A stretch of DNA of 64,000 nt from an uncultured Mediterranea sp. (GCA_945879145.1 CAMCUZ010000004.1:22087-86086); one strand, 5' to 3'. Positions 1-6,653 are shown, numbered from the stretch's first letter. Numbers and translations are program-made. Notes: generated by a model from the letters alone, not told the origin.

Positions 1-146
1 ACGAGAGCGGCCAGGCCAACGCCGTAGAGTACCACGAGGCCAAGCAGAACCTGCTCCGCGCCCAGAGCGACGAGCTCTACGCCAAGTACAACTACCTCTT
101 CAGCACCAAGATTCTCAACTTCTACAACGGCCAGCCGATAGAATAG
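1..146 (+). CDS. TolC-family outer membrane efflux protein, C-terminal fragment
   Basis: Reading frame 3 is open from the window edge to a TAG at 144-146 and gives the last 47 residues of a protein. It is rich in Glu, Lys, Gln and Tyr (YHEAKQNLLRAQSDELYAKY) and ends YLFSTKILNFYNGQPIE. This is the usual end of Bacteroidetes TolC-like outer membrane factors: an amphipathic helix with periodic Tyr/Leu, then a K-x-L-x-F-Y-x-G-x-P-[IL] tail. Such proteins form the outer membrane channel of RND or ABC export systems, so its partner pump and adaptor genes are probably just upstream, outside the window. The gene is followed by a strong terminator. Only the tail is visible, so the substrate cannot be told. 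Confidence 0.75.
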   Translation, partial: ESGQANAVEYHEAKQNLLRAQSDELYAKYNYLFSTKILNFYNGQPIE

Positions 147-207
147 CCGGCCAGCCATTCGCCCCACGTCCCCCCAGAGCAGGCCGAAGAGACGTATCCC
201 CCCGTGA

Positions 208-268
208 CTCAGAGCAGACTGATGATGAGGATTCCGCCCCATCATCAGCCCGCTCTGGGCTTTTTTTT
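208..268 (+). terminator. Rho-independent terminator after the TolC-like gene
   Basis: CAGAGC (210-215) and CTGATGAT (219-226) pair with ATCATCAG (241-248) and GCTCTG (252-257). The two stems are separated by a small internal loop, and eight Ts follow at 261-268. It closes the efflux gene and isolates it from module A. Confidence 0.85.
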
Positions 269-387
269 GCGCTCAAGATACCTCCAATTCCATTATTTTT
301 ATACATACTATTTAGATATTTCAGATTAAATACCGACATTCGCCGCAAAAAAATACCATCTGAAAACATCCAAATACCGAAAAAACG

Positions 388-1551
388 ATGAGCCTTTCAC
401 TATACGACAGCATAATCTATGGCAACTTAAGAGAAGAAAAACTTAACGAACTGAAAACCACAAAAGATATTGGCCTGCTTAACCAAGAGATTTCTAAGCT
501 GTGCTCGCAAAACAATCTTCAACTCCATGAACTTGAAGAGCTTTTGGTGAATCTGATCGAAAAGGAGTATCTGGCCCTTTTATCGGATGACTATGAAAAA
601 GACCGGAAGCTGCGTAAAGAGGCTGAGAAACAGCATAAAGCCTGTTACACGGCCTATAATGAATATCACATCTTCCGAGTGGACGCTCTGTTTGAAAGGA
701 GCAGATATACCACTTGCTCAGACAGGCTATACAGCCTGCTCGGAATAGTGGACAACCTAAGAACCATGCTTCACTTAATCAAACTGGCTATTGCGGCAAA
801 AAATGATGAAATCCTTCTAGGCGAAGTACGCAACGTGATGCTTCGAGTACTCCAATTGGCCGAATCTACAGAGATAAAGCGCATCAGAGAGTCGCTGATG
901 ATGCTCTACTTTAACTTACTAGGTACTTTTTGGCACCTATTGCAATCGAATACCATGGGATTGTTTTACGAATTCTCAGAGACCTATCGTTTGTTTACCA
1001 ATGAATATCCCCCCGAGGAGTTGGAGCGTGCATACCATAAGCTGATACAAAGCACATCGGATGCTCAGCGGAGTGCAGGGCAAACAGGACAACCCTCACA
1101 ACCGGAGCCTCTGTCCGAGACGGGGGGAAACGAATGGGTTACGCGTTTCCTGACAGAAGCCAAAAAGTACCATTTTCAAGACCTGGAGAAAGTGAAAGCC
1201 CTGGATTCGGAGCAAAAGGTCAAGAAGCTGGTGGCCCGCATACTCGGTATGGATAGGTCCCTCGAACAGCCGGCGGCTTATGCGGCTGCGATTCTGGTAT
1301 ATCTGGGCTTCGAGAACTCGTTCAGTCTATATTATGATGGCCCGTTTACGCGAGCAAACTACGATAGATGGTGCGAACAAAACATCATGCGCTATCCCCC
1401 AGAGCGGGCCAAAGGGTGCGCCTTCAAGCACTACAGGCTCTCCGTACACCTGAATGCCAGAGAAGCCAGCGGCGGGAACTACAAATATAAAGGATGGTAT
1501 TACTACGGTGGCATAGTACAAAAAGAGTATCAAGAGATACTCAACGAATGA
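388..1551 (+). CDS. Hypothetical protein, largely helical (387 aa)
   Basis: I do not recognise this family. The protein is mostly helical and charged. Residues about 1-225 are Leu/Glu/Lys-rich with no signal peptide or membrane segment. A Gln/Ser/Pro-rich linker follows near 225-245. The C-terminal domain (about 246-387) is rich in aromatic residues and Lys and ends with a Tyr cluster (YKYKGWYYYGG). Codon use is more A+T-rich than in the GC-rich genes that follow, which may mean a separate origin. The ATG follows an A-rich leader with no clear ribosome binding site. It lies upstream of the primase/ATPase module in the same direction, but 141 bp of AAGACC-repeat DNA separates it from the next gene, so membership of one operon is uncertain. 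A role with module A is inference from position only. Confidence 0.8.
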   Translation: MSLSLYDSIIYGNLREEKLNELKTTKDIGLLNQEISKLCSQNNLQLHELEELLVNLIEKEYLALLSDDYEKDRKLRKEAEKQHKACYTAYNEYHIFRVDALFERSRYTTCSDRLYSLLGIVDNLRTMLHLIKLAIAAKNDEILLGEVRNVMLRVLQLAESTEIKRIRESLMMLYFNLLGTFWHLLQSNTMGLFYEFSETYRLFTNEYPPEELERAYHKLIQSTSDAQRSAGQTGQPSQPEPLSETGGNEWVTRFLTEAKKYHFQDLEKVKALDSEQKVKKLVARILGMDRSLEQPAAYAAAILVYLGFENSFSLYYDGPFTRANYDRWCEQNIMRYPPERAKGCAFKHYRLSVHLNAREASGGNYKYKGWYYYGGIVQKEYQEILNE

Positions 1552-1574
1552 TGAGCAAACGCTACGAATAGCGA

Positions 1575-1652
1575 AAAAACCTTAAAAGACCGCGAAAGAC
1601 CAAAGACCAGAAAAAGACCAGAATCCACCGTCAGAAGACCAAAAAAGACCAT
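1575..1652 (+). repeat. AAGACC short-repeat cluster
   Basis: The stretch between the first two genes of module A carries about six irregularly spaced copies of AAGACC or AAAGACC. This gives a purine-rich coding strand immediately before a possible -7 element (TACATCTTTG, about 1650-1660). It looks like a multi-site binding region or low-complexity leader. I cannot name a binding protein. Confidence 0.6.
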
Positions 1653-1692
1653 ACATCTTTGCGTCACGGTTAGTTCCTCACATGGAATAACC

Positions 1693-2202
1693 ATGACATT
1701 TATGAACAATAAAAATTCAAACAAGATGGCAGGGCAGAAAGAACAGTATCGCCCGAGCCGCGTAAGAGAGATTTTCACCGAGTATGTGAACAATAGTCAG
1801 GATGACGGTTTCCACAAGCTCTTCGCCAACACAGAGCCGTGCATTACGCTCAAGTTCATCACCCGCAACCCGGGACGACTGGCCGAGGGCGAGTACCTCG
1901 CAGGCACCATCCTGCGCGATGGCCAGGAGCACTACACCTTCATCGAAGACATCGACAACCTGCCAGCCGCCGCATCGGCCACCTGCCCAGTGAAGGCTAT
2001 CCAACCGCTGCGTAACCCTATCATCTACCGCGGCAAGTACATCAACATCCACCGTGCGAAGGATGGCACCCTCTATCCCACCTTCTGCCGACCGCTGCTG
2101 AATGACGGATTCACCATCGCGGACTTCTGCCGCGAAGCCGCCTGCGAGCTGTTCGCCATAGCAGGCCACGTAGAGAAGTTGATGCCTGGCATGAGCGCCT
2201 AA
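1693..2202 (+). CDS. Hypothetical protein of module A (169 aa)
   Basis: A soluble protein of unknown family. The N-terminal 35 residues are polar and basic. The rest is compact, with segments such as ITLKFITRNPGRL, YRGKYINIHRAKDGTLYP and FTIADFCREAACELFAIAGHV that suggest a mixed alpha/beta fold ending in a helix. In-frame ATGs also occur at 1702 and 1726; the first was kept because nothing excludes it. It directly precedes the AT-rich iteron site and then the ATPase gene, and there is no terminator between them. In module B the unknown 58414-58779 gene holds the same position before the ATPase, but I see no convincing sequence similarity. No function can be given. Confidence 0.8.
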   Translation: MTFMNNKNSNKMAGQKEQYRPSRVREIFTEYVNNSQDDGFHKLFANTEPCITLKFITRNPGRLAEGEYLAGTILRDGQEHYTFIEDIDNLPAAASATCPVKAIQPLRNPIIYRGKYINIHRAKDGTLYPTFCRPLLNDGFTIADFCREAACELFAIAGHVEKLMPGMSA

Positions 2203-2216
2203 TACCGGCTGCACAA

Positions 2217-2375
2217 CAGTCTCAGAGTCTCAGTCTCAGTTCAAAATTAAGTCACAATTCACATCTCAAACCCCTCTTATATCACTTATAACTAATTAAT
2301 AATTAAATAGTTATATAATATAGAGAGGATGATGACCCACCTTAAAAACGAACTGAGACTCTGAGACTGAGACTG
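2217..2375. repeat. AT-rich palindrome flanked by GTCTCA iterons (module A)
   Basis: The left arm (2217-2242) holds three GTCTCA units. The right arm (2350-2375) holds three in opposite orientation. The spacing order differs (8 then 6 bp on the left; 6 then 8 when the right arm is read inverted), so the arms are arrays of the same unit and not one perfect inverted repeat. Between them lies very AT-rich DNA containing the imperfect palindrome ATAACTA...TAGTTAT (2288-2314). This layout resembles iteron-type origins or multi-site operators. It sits right before the ATPase and primase genes, and module B has an analogous site at 62353-62549. Confidence 0.8.
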
Positions 2376-2425
2376 CGGCCAACCTCTACAAACCCCAAAA
2401 TAAACATCTAATTCCCTATAATGCA

Positions 2426-3763
2426 ATGAAATACGATATCTTTAGCAACACCGCTCCGCAGATGCCACGACCCGGTAAAGGCACCGAAATCTGCAAACTT
2501 ATCCTCTCACAGATTTCCAAAGACATGCGCGACCCCCTCATTCCGATGGTGATTCCGGCATTAGCGTCCCACTTATCCGAGGTGGAGTTCATGTACTCCG
2601 ACAACGTTTTCTACGAACTTTGTGGCCAAATGGGCCACTTGATAGGCCCTTCGGGCATCGGAAAACAGCAATTGACGCGTCTCATAGAGGCCGTTTGCCG
2701 CTCTTTTCGACAGCATGATGAGACTGAGTTCGCGAAACTGGTGGATTGGCAACGGCAAATCAAGACCCGAGGGGCCAACAAGGAGAAGCCGGAACGGCCA
2801 GACGTGAGCTTCTGGTTCCCACCGGCCGACATGACCAATCCCGCCTTCCTGCAGAACGCCATGGCGTGCGAGAAGCTGGGCGCACGCACGCAGTACATCA
2901 ACCTGCCTGAGGTGGAGATGGCCAACCGCATGTGCGGCGGACACAGCCAGGTGAGTCAGACCATCCGCAACATCTACGACCGGCAGCGGGCAGGAGCCCT
3001 GCGTGCCACAGCCGACGGCGTGACTGGAAACCCCCTGCTACGGGTCAACATCACCTTCACCTCCACACCCGATGCGGCACGCCTCTTCTACCGCAAGGAC
3101 CTGACCAACGGATTCTTCGGTCGAATCCCCTTCGCCTACAAGGCACGCGGCGAACGCAGCCCACGCATCCCCCGCCAAGGGCGGTACGAAGAGACCTTCC
3201 TCAAGAAGCTCGACGCCTACCTCATCCGGCTGGACAACTGCAAGGGCAACTTCGTGGTGCCACAGCTCAACAAACTGGCTGACGACCTAGCCGCCGAGAT
3301 GGCCCGCCTGGGTGACCTGACAGACGATGATATGCTCTTTGAGCTCTCCCACCGCTGCATCTTCTCCGCCTGGAAGAAGGGGGCTACGCTCTGGATTCTC
3401 AACGACCAGACCTGGACACGCTCCATCGGTGAGTTCGTGGAGTGGTTCTGCTACTACGACCTCTGGAGCAAGATCATGGTCTTCGGCGACCTCTTCAAAT
3501 TGGAGGATATTCCGTCAGCCGGCGGAAAGCAAAGCGGCCCGCAGAACATGCTGAACAACCTCGAAGACTCCTTCAACGAACAGCAACTGGAAGCCCTCCG
3601 CCTGAGTTTGGGCAAGGAGGTGACCAAGACCAAGCATCAGCTCAACGTCTGGAAAAACCGTGGCTTCATCACCTACTGCCCCCAGACGGGACTCTACAGC
3701 AAGACCCAGGAGTACCTCAAGGGCTGCTCCAACAGGTGCAACAAAATCGAACAACCTAAATAA
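2426..3763 (+). CDS. P-loop ATPase/helicase-like protein, DUF3987/VirE type (445 aa)
   Basis: A stand-alone ATPase similar to the C-terminal half of the 56166-58424 protein. Shared blocks include NKEKP-RP-D, DMTN-AF, L-DDD--LSHR and TWT-EI-F--W---YDLW. A Walker A-like loop, GPSGIGKQ, lies at about residues 74-81; the usual Ser/Thr after Lys is Gln, which is odd. Proteins of this type act in replication modules of phages and mobile elements or beside primases, and DNA unwinding or loading is the likely role (inference). The start follows the iteron site by 50 bp. The primase gene begins 8 bp after its stop, so the two are surely co-transcribed. Compared with module B it lacks an N-terminal primase-like domain, which the separate primase gene appears to replace. 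Confidence 0.75.
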   Translation: MKYDIFSNTAPQMPRPGKGTEICKLILSQISKDMRDPLIPMVIPALASHLSEVEFMYSDNVFYELCGQMGHLIGPSGIGKQQLTRLIEAVCRSFRQHDETEFAKLVDWQRQIKTRGANKEKPERPDVSFWFPPADMTNPAFLQNAMACEKLGARTQYINLPEVEMANRMCGGHSQVSQTIRNIYDRQRAGALRATADGVTGNPLLRVNITFTSTPDAARLFYRKDLTNGFFGRIPFAYKARGERSPRIPRQGRYEETFLKKLDAYLIRLDNCKGNFVVPQLNKLADDLAAEMARLGDLTDDDMLFELSHRCIFSAWKKGATLWILNDQTWTRSIGEFVEWFCYYDLWSKIMVFGDLFKLEDIPSAGGKQSGPQNMLNNLEDSFNEQQLEALRLSLGKEVTKTKHQLNVWKNRGFITYCPQTGLYSKTQEYLKGCSNRCNKIEQPK

Positions 3764-3771
3764 CAAACGAT

Positions 3772-4722
3772 ATGATAGACCGTTTCCTTCTCCAAAGGCT
3801 GCGCTACCTCCCCATCGAGGAGGTGGCCCAGCGCCTGGGGCTCACCGTGAAGCAGCACAAGAGCCTCTGCCCTTTCCACGACGACCAGCACCCTTCGCTC
3901 AGCTTCAGCATCCAGCGCAACACGTACCGATGCTTCGTATGCGGCGCACATGGAGGCACCATCGACCTCACCATGCACCTCCTGGGTAAAGACTTCACCC
4001 AAGCCTGCTACTGGCTGGCCGATGAAAACTGCATTCCTGAAAGACCCTCTCAATCCCCTTTAAAGGGGGAGGAAATGAAGCAGGCCCAGCCTCTCTTCGA
4101 CCCCGTGCGCTATGCACGCCTCTTCGAACACCCCACGCTGAGCCCGGAGGCCTGCCGCTTCCTCTACGGGGAGCGACACATCGACCCCCGCGTAGTGAGC
4201 TGGTGCCGCCTGGGCAGCTGGCGCGACCGCAAGGGCATCAACTGGCTCCAAATCCCCTACTTCGACCCTAAGGGCCAACTCATCGGCATACAGAACCGCA
4301 ACCTCGACAACCAAAGCCCCCGTTTCCGCTTCCCGCGTGGCAGCCGATGCAACTGCTACAACCTGCAGGTGATACGCCTGCTCCGACAGGGCGAACCGCT
4401 CTACATCACGGAGGGGTGCTCCGACTGCTGGGCCATGCTCTCGTCGGGCCGCAAAGCCATCGCCATCCCCAGCGCCTCCCTGCTCAACACCGAAGCGCTG
4501 CTCCAGGCCCTGGCCCAACTGCCGCCACACATCAGCACCAAGCTCACCCTCCACATGTACCCCGACCGCGACCTGCCCGGCGAGCGCCTCTTCCTGCAGC
4601 TGCAAGCCCTGCTCCCCACCCTGCAGCACCACCAGCTCCCCCCAGGATGTAAAGACTTCGGCGAAGCCTGGACCCAACAGCTGGCTCCACGCATCACCCC
4701 ATCCCATGCTATTTCATCCTAA
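3772..4722 (+). CDS. DnaG-like primase with CHC2 zinc finger and TOPRIM domain (316 aa)
   Basis: The N-terminal zinc-binding domain shows the CHC2 pattern CPFH (about residues 33-36) followed by C-x2-C (RCFVCGAHGG). The TOPRIM domain shows the acidic motif YITEG (about 205-215) and the D-x-D motif YPDRD (near 265). The domain order is that of short, element-encoded bacterial primases; the C-terminal helicase-binding part of chromosomal DnaG is missing. It should make RNA primers, with the preceding ATPase as likely partner. A linker at about residues 92-105 is encoded by DNA that includes a perfect palindrome (4055-4068), as if a small intergenic repeat had entered the gene in frame. It is followed 20 bp later by the DUF4248 gene. 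Confidence 0.85.
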   Translation: MIDRFLLQRLRYLPIEEVAQRLGLTVKQHKSLCPFHDDQHPSLSFSIQRNTYRCFVCGAHGGTIDLTMHLLGKDFTQACYWLADENCIPERPSQSPLKGEEMKQAQPLFDPVRYARLFEHPTLSPEACRFLYGERHIDPRVVSWCRLGSWRDRKGINWLQIPYFDPKGQLIGIQNRNLDNQSPRFRFPRGSRCNCYNLQVIRLLRQGEPLYITEGCSDCWAMLSSGRKAIAIPSASLLNTEALLQALAQLPPHISTKLTLHMYPDRDLPGERLFLQLQALLPTLQHHQLPPGCKDFGEAWTQQLAPRITPSHAISS

Positions 4723-4742
4723 AAAAAACCAAAGAGAACGAT

Positions 4743-4967
4743 ATGGAACAAACATTCACACAACGGGCCTACGCCAAACATGAGCTGGCCCTACGCTACT
4801 TCCCCCACTCCAGGACCAAACGTGCGGCCGTGGCCCACTTCATGGAGATGATTCATCAGACCCGCGACCTCTATCCCGCCCTGCTCGCCCAGGGCTACAA
4901 CAAGTACGCCAAGTGGTTCACCCCCAAAGAGGTACAGCTCATCACCCACTACCTCGGCGAGCCCTGA
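4743..4967 (+). CDS. DUF4248 family protein (74 aa)
   Basis: A small soluble protein starting MEQTFTQRAYAKHELALRYFP and ending in WFTPKEVQLITHYLGEP. Sequence, length and position next to a VirE/DUF3987 gene match the DUF4248 family that I know from Bacteroides genomes. No biochemical function is known to me. The helical content and the basic Arg/Lys segment HSRTKRAAVAHF would suit DNA or protein binding (inference). It is the last gene of the primase operon. Module B has no visible copy. Confidence 0.8.
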   Translation: MEQTFTQRAYAKHELALRYFPHSRTKRAAVAHFMEMIHQTRDLYPALLAQGYNKYAKWFTPKEVQLITHYLGEP

Positions 4968-5223
4968 CCCTGCCCCGAGCCCATACACGTTGCGGCAAAT
5001 CGGACAGCGTACGCAAGAAAAAAAGGCCCGAAAAGTAACGGAAAACGCAGCCAAAGCAAGGCAACGACAGGGCGCGTCGGCAGAACGCATTAACTTTGCA
5101 CCTGTGAAGAAAGGAGAAAAGCGCGCACCTCCTGCGGTACCCGAAGACATCCCGATGTCATCCCGAAGGCCATCGCTCCACACAGCTAACCCATTTGTTT
5201 AACAATTTAACCATCAGCAAACT
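4968..5223 (+). promoter_or_regulatory. Promoter and leader of the Gly/Ser-tailed protein gene
   Basis: There is no convincing gene in these 256 bp. A Bacteroidetes -7 element TAACTTTG lies at 5091-5098, predicting a leader of about 120 nt. The leader contains a short hairpin (GACAT-CCCG-ATGTC, about 5144-5158). This would let the tail cassette (5224 onward) be expressed separately from the primase operon. Confidence 0.5.
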
Positions 5224-5706
5224 ATGGCAAGAATTACCCCCATCGATGTTATCAAGGGCATCAGCGGCAAGTACGGAAGCGGTTCGAACGACTACTTTGC
5301 CACCAACACCTCGAGTAACCGCATTCGCCTGGCCAAGTACGCCAACCCCTACCAGGGTCCCGCCACCGAGAAGCAGTTGGCCCAGCAAACCCGGTTTGCC
5401 ACCCGTCAGGCTGTGGTAACCGCCTGGCTCAACGCCAACAAGCCCACCGCCGAAAACGGCACCAAGGGCACCGAGGCCTACCAGTACGTACAGAAGCTCA
5501 AGCGCCAGTACAACCTGAGCAACATCTCGCAAGTGCTCTACAAGTACATGACCGACGAAAACGTCATCCAGCTGCCCGCCGCCAGCGGCGACACCAGCAC
5601 CCCCGGTAGCGGCGGAAGCTCCGGAAGCGGCGGCAACCCCGGAAGCGGCGGCAACCCCGGAAGCGGCGGAAGCGATAGCGGCGGCGGCGATGCCGACATC
5701 GAGTGA
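5224..5706 (+). CDS. Gly/Ser-tailed DADIE protein, module A (160 aa)
   Basis: Residues 1-115 form a basic globular domain, with segments such as ITPIDVIKGISGKYG, LAQQTRFATRQAVVTAWL and YVQKLKRQYNLSNISQVLYKYM. Residues about 116-155 are a GSGG repeat linker, and the protein ends GGGDADIE. In Bacteroides the gene before a smalltalk gene is often an HU-like DNA-binding protein. The basic charge would fit that, but I cannot see the HU signature. The 62989-63447 protein has an unrelated-looking N-terminal part but the same kind of Gly/Ser linker and the same DADIE end, followed by the same hairpin and smalltalk gene. The conserved tail suggests a sorting, interaction or recombination tag (inference). 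Confidence 0.8.
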   Translation: MARITPIDVIKGISGKYGSGSNDYFATNTSSNRIRLAKYANPYQGPATEKQLAQQTRFATRQAVVTAWLNANKPTAENGTKGTEAYQYVQKLKRQYNLSNISQVLYKYMTDENVIQLPAASGDTSTPGSGGSSGSGGNPGSGGNPGSGGSDSGGGDADIE

Positions 5707-5711
5707 CCATC

Positions 5712-5771
5712 AGGAACCGCAGAAGGCAATTCAATTTAAAATTTAAAATGAAGTGGATCTCTGCGGTTCCT
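5712..5771 (+). terminator. Conserved hairpin after the Gly/Ser-tailed gene
   Basis: AGGAACCGCAGA (5712-5723) pairs perfectly with TCTGCGGTTCCT (5760-5771) around an AT-rich loop holding AATTTAA repeats. There is no T-run, so it may be an attenuator or an mRNA-stabilising hairpin and not a classical terminator. The same hairpin with one mismatch follows the module B homologue at 63453-63524. Confidence 0.65.
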
Positions 5772-5773
5772 AA

Positions 5774-5915
5774 TCACTAAACAAGCTACAAGCTACAAGC
5801 TACGAGTGACGAGCTACGAGCTACGAGCTACAAGCTACAAGCTACAAGCTACGAGTGACGAGTTGTAGCCCTAATCCCTAATCCCTAATCCCTTATCCCT
5901 TATCCCTAATCCCTC
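5774..5915. repeat. Heptamer tandem repeats (GCTACAA/GCTACGA, then TAATCCC/TTATCCC)
   Basis: About 14 units of GCTACAA, GCTACGA or GTGACGA are followed by six or more units of TAATCCC/TTATCCC, all in strict 7-bp register. They run up to the smalltalk start codon. A diverged version lies before the module B smalltalk gene. Confidence 0.95.
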
Positions 5916-5920
5916 CCCCC

Positions 5921-6025
5921 ATGACAGAAGAAAACAAAAAGAAATTGATCAAGTTCCTTTGGAATTTCATCACCTCGCTCATGACTGCCATTGGCACCGC
6001 CCTGGGCGTAAGCAGCTGTTTCTGA
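5921..6025 (+). CDS. Smalltalk family peptide, module A (34 aa)
   Basis: ATG at 5921 opens a 34-codon frame: MTEENKKKLIKFLWNF, then ITSLMTAIGTALGVSSCF. It has a Lys-rich N-terminus, one hydrophobic helix and an end GVSSC-F. This fits the tiny Bacteroidales family annotated as 'smalltalk protein', which I know from the same gene context (before an amidase or DUF5675 gene). The end V-S-S-C meets the lipobox pattern, so the peptide looks like a lipoprotein signal peptide with only Cys-Phe left as mature part. It could instead be a holin-like or membrane peptide. The module B copy (63655-63759) differs at one or two residues, supporting a real, selected gene. Confidence 0.85.
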   Translation: MTEENKKKLIKFLWNFITSLMTAIGTALGVSSCF

Positions 6026-6033
6026 ATTCACCC

Positions 6034-6156
6034 ACTTGTAGGGGCGCAATATCTTGCGCCCGGATGCACCCACCGTTTACACTCATACCGTTATAGGGTA
6101 CACGTTGCTGTACACGTTGCGGCACACAGGGCGGAAAATAGTCCGCCCCTACAAGT
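6034..6156. mobile_element. MITE-like repeat, 123 bp, copy 1
   Basis: Bounded by 13-bp terminal inverted repeats, ACTTGTAGGGGCG (6034-6046) and CGCCCCTACAAGT (6144-6156), with a GTACACGTTGC-type repeat inside. It is non-coding. An identical copy is at 63768-63890 and a diverged 142-bp copy at 6654-6795. No target duplication is evident. Heptamer repeats follow directly. Confidence 0.8.
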
Positions 6157-6165
6157 AAGTAAACC

Positions 6166-6200
6166 TTATCCCTAATCCCTTATCCCTTATCCCTAATCCC
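6166..6200. repeat. TTATCCC/TAATCCC heptamers abutting the DUF5675 start
   Basis: Tandem units of TTATCCC and TAATCCC end exactly at the ATG of the DUF5675 gene and occupy the place where a ribosome binding site would lie. The homologous module B array is 14 bp or so longer, so the number of units varies. Confidence 0.9.
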
Positions 6201-6623
6201 ATGCTCCTCACACTTCAACGCACCATGCGGACCGACCGCTACACCATGGGCACCCTCGCCATCGACGGCACGCCCTTTTGCCACACGCTCGAACCCGTTG
6301 ACCGGCAGCTCACGGCCGCCACCATCACACTCCAGCAGAAGGTGGTCGGGCAGACCGCCATCCCCACGGGTACCTACCCCATCCTGCTCAGCTACTCGCC
6401 CCGCTTCAAGCGCACGCTGCCCCAGCTCTTCAGCGTGCCCTGCTTCGCGGGCATCCGCATCCACGCGGGCAACACCGTGGCCGACACCTCGGGGTGCATT
6501 CTGGTGGGTCGGTACCTCTCCCCGGGACACCTCTGCGACAGCCGCGCCACGCTAGCCCAACTCATCAAACGCCTCTCCAGCTGCACTTCGGACAACCTCC
6601 CCTCCATCGAAGTACGGGCATAA
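6201..6623 (+). CDS. DUF5675 family protein (140 aa)
   Basis: Matches the DUF5675 pattern: LTLQRTMRTDRYTMGTLAIDG near the start, TAIPTGTYPILLSYSPRFKR in the middle, then GIRIHAGNTVADTSGCILVG. The conserved His (H88) and Cys (C99, in TSGC) resemble the His and Ser-His-Gly-Cys of L,D-transpeptidase-like enzymes. A cell-wall role would fit because the slot after smalltalk is elsewhere filled by an N-acetylmuramoyl-L-alanine amidase (family knowledge plus inference). There is no signal peptide, so it would need a holin-like partner to reach the wall. An identical start of a second copy is cut by the window end at 63949. Confidence 0.8.
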   Translation: MLLTLQRTMRTDRYTMGTLAIDGTPFCHTLEPVDRQLTAATITLQQKVVGQTAIPTGTYPILLSYSPRFKRTLPQLFSVPCFAGIRIHAGNTVADTSGCILVGRYLSPGHLCDSRATLAQLIKRLSSCTSDNLPSIEVRA

Positions 6624-6653
6624 GCGTAGGCCATTTTAGGATGAGGTTTATCC

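Noticed and set aside
4990..5202. 70-codon frame between DUF4248 and the Gly/Ser-tailed gene
   Set aside because: Starts with TTG, covers a -7 promoter element at 5091-5098, and has a low-complexity basic composition with no likeness to a protein family.
5774..5915. Possible CRISPR array
   Set aside because: The repeats are 7 bp and directly adjacent without spacers, so they are simple tandem repeats.
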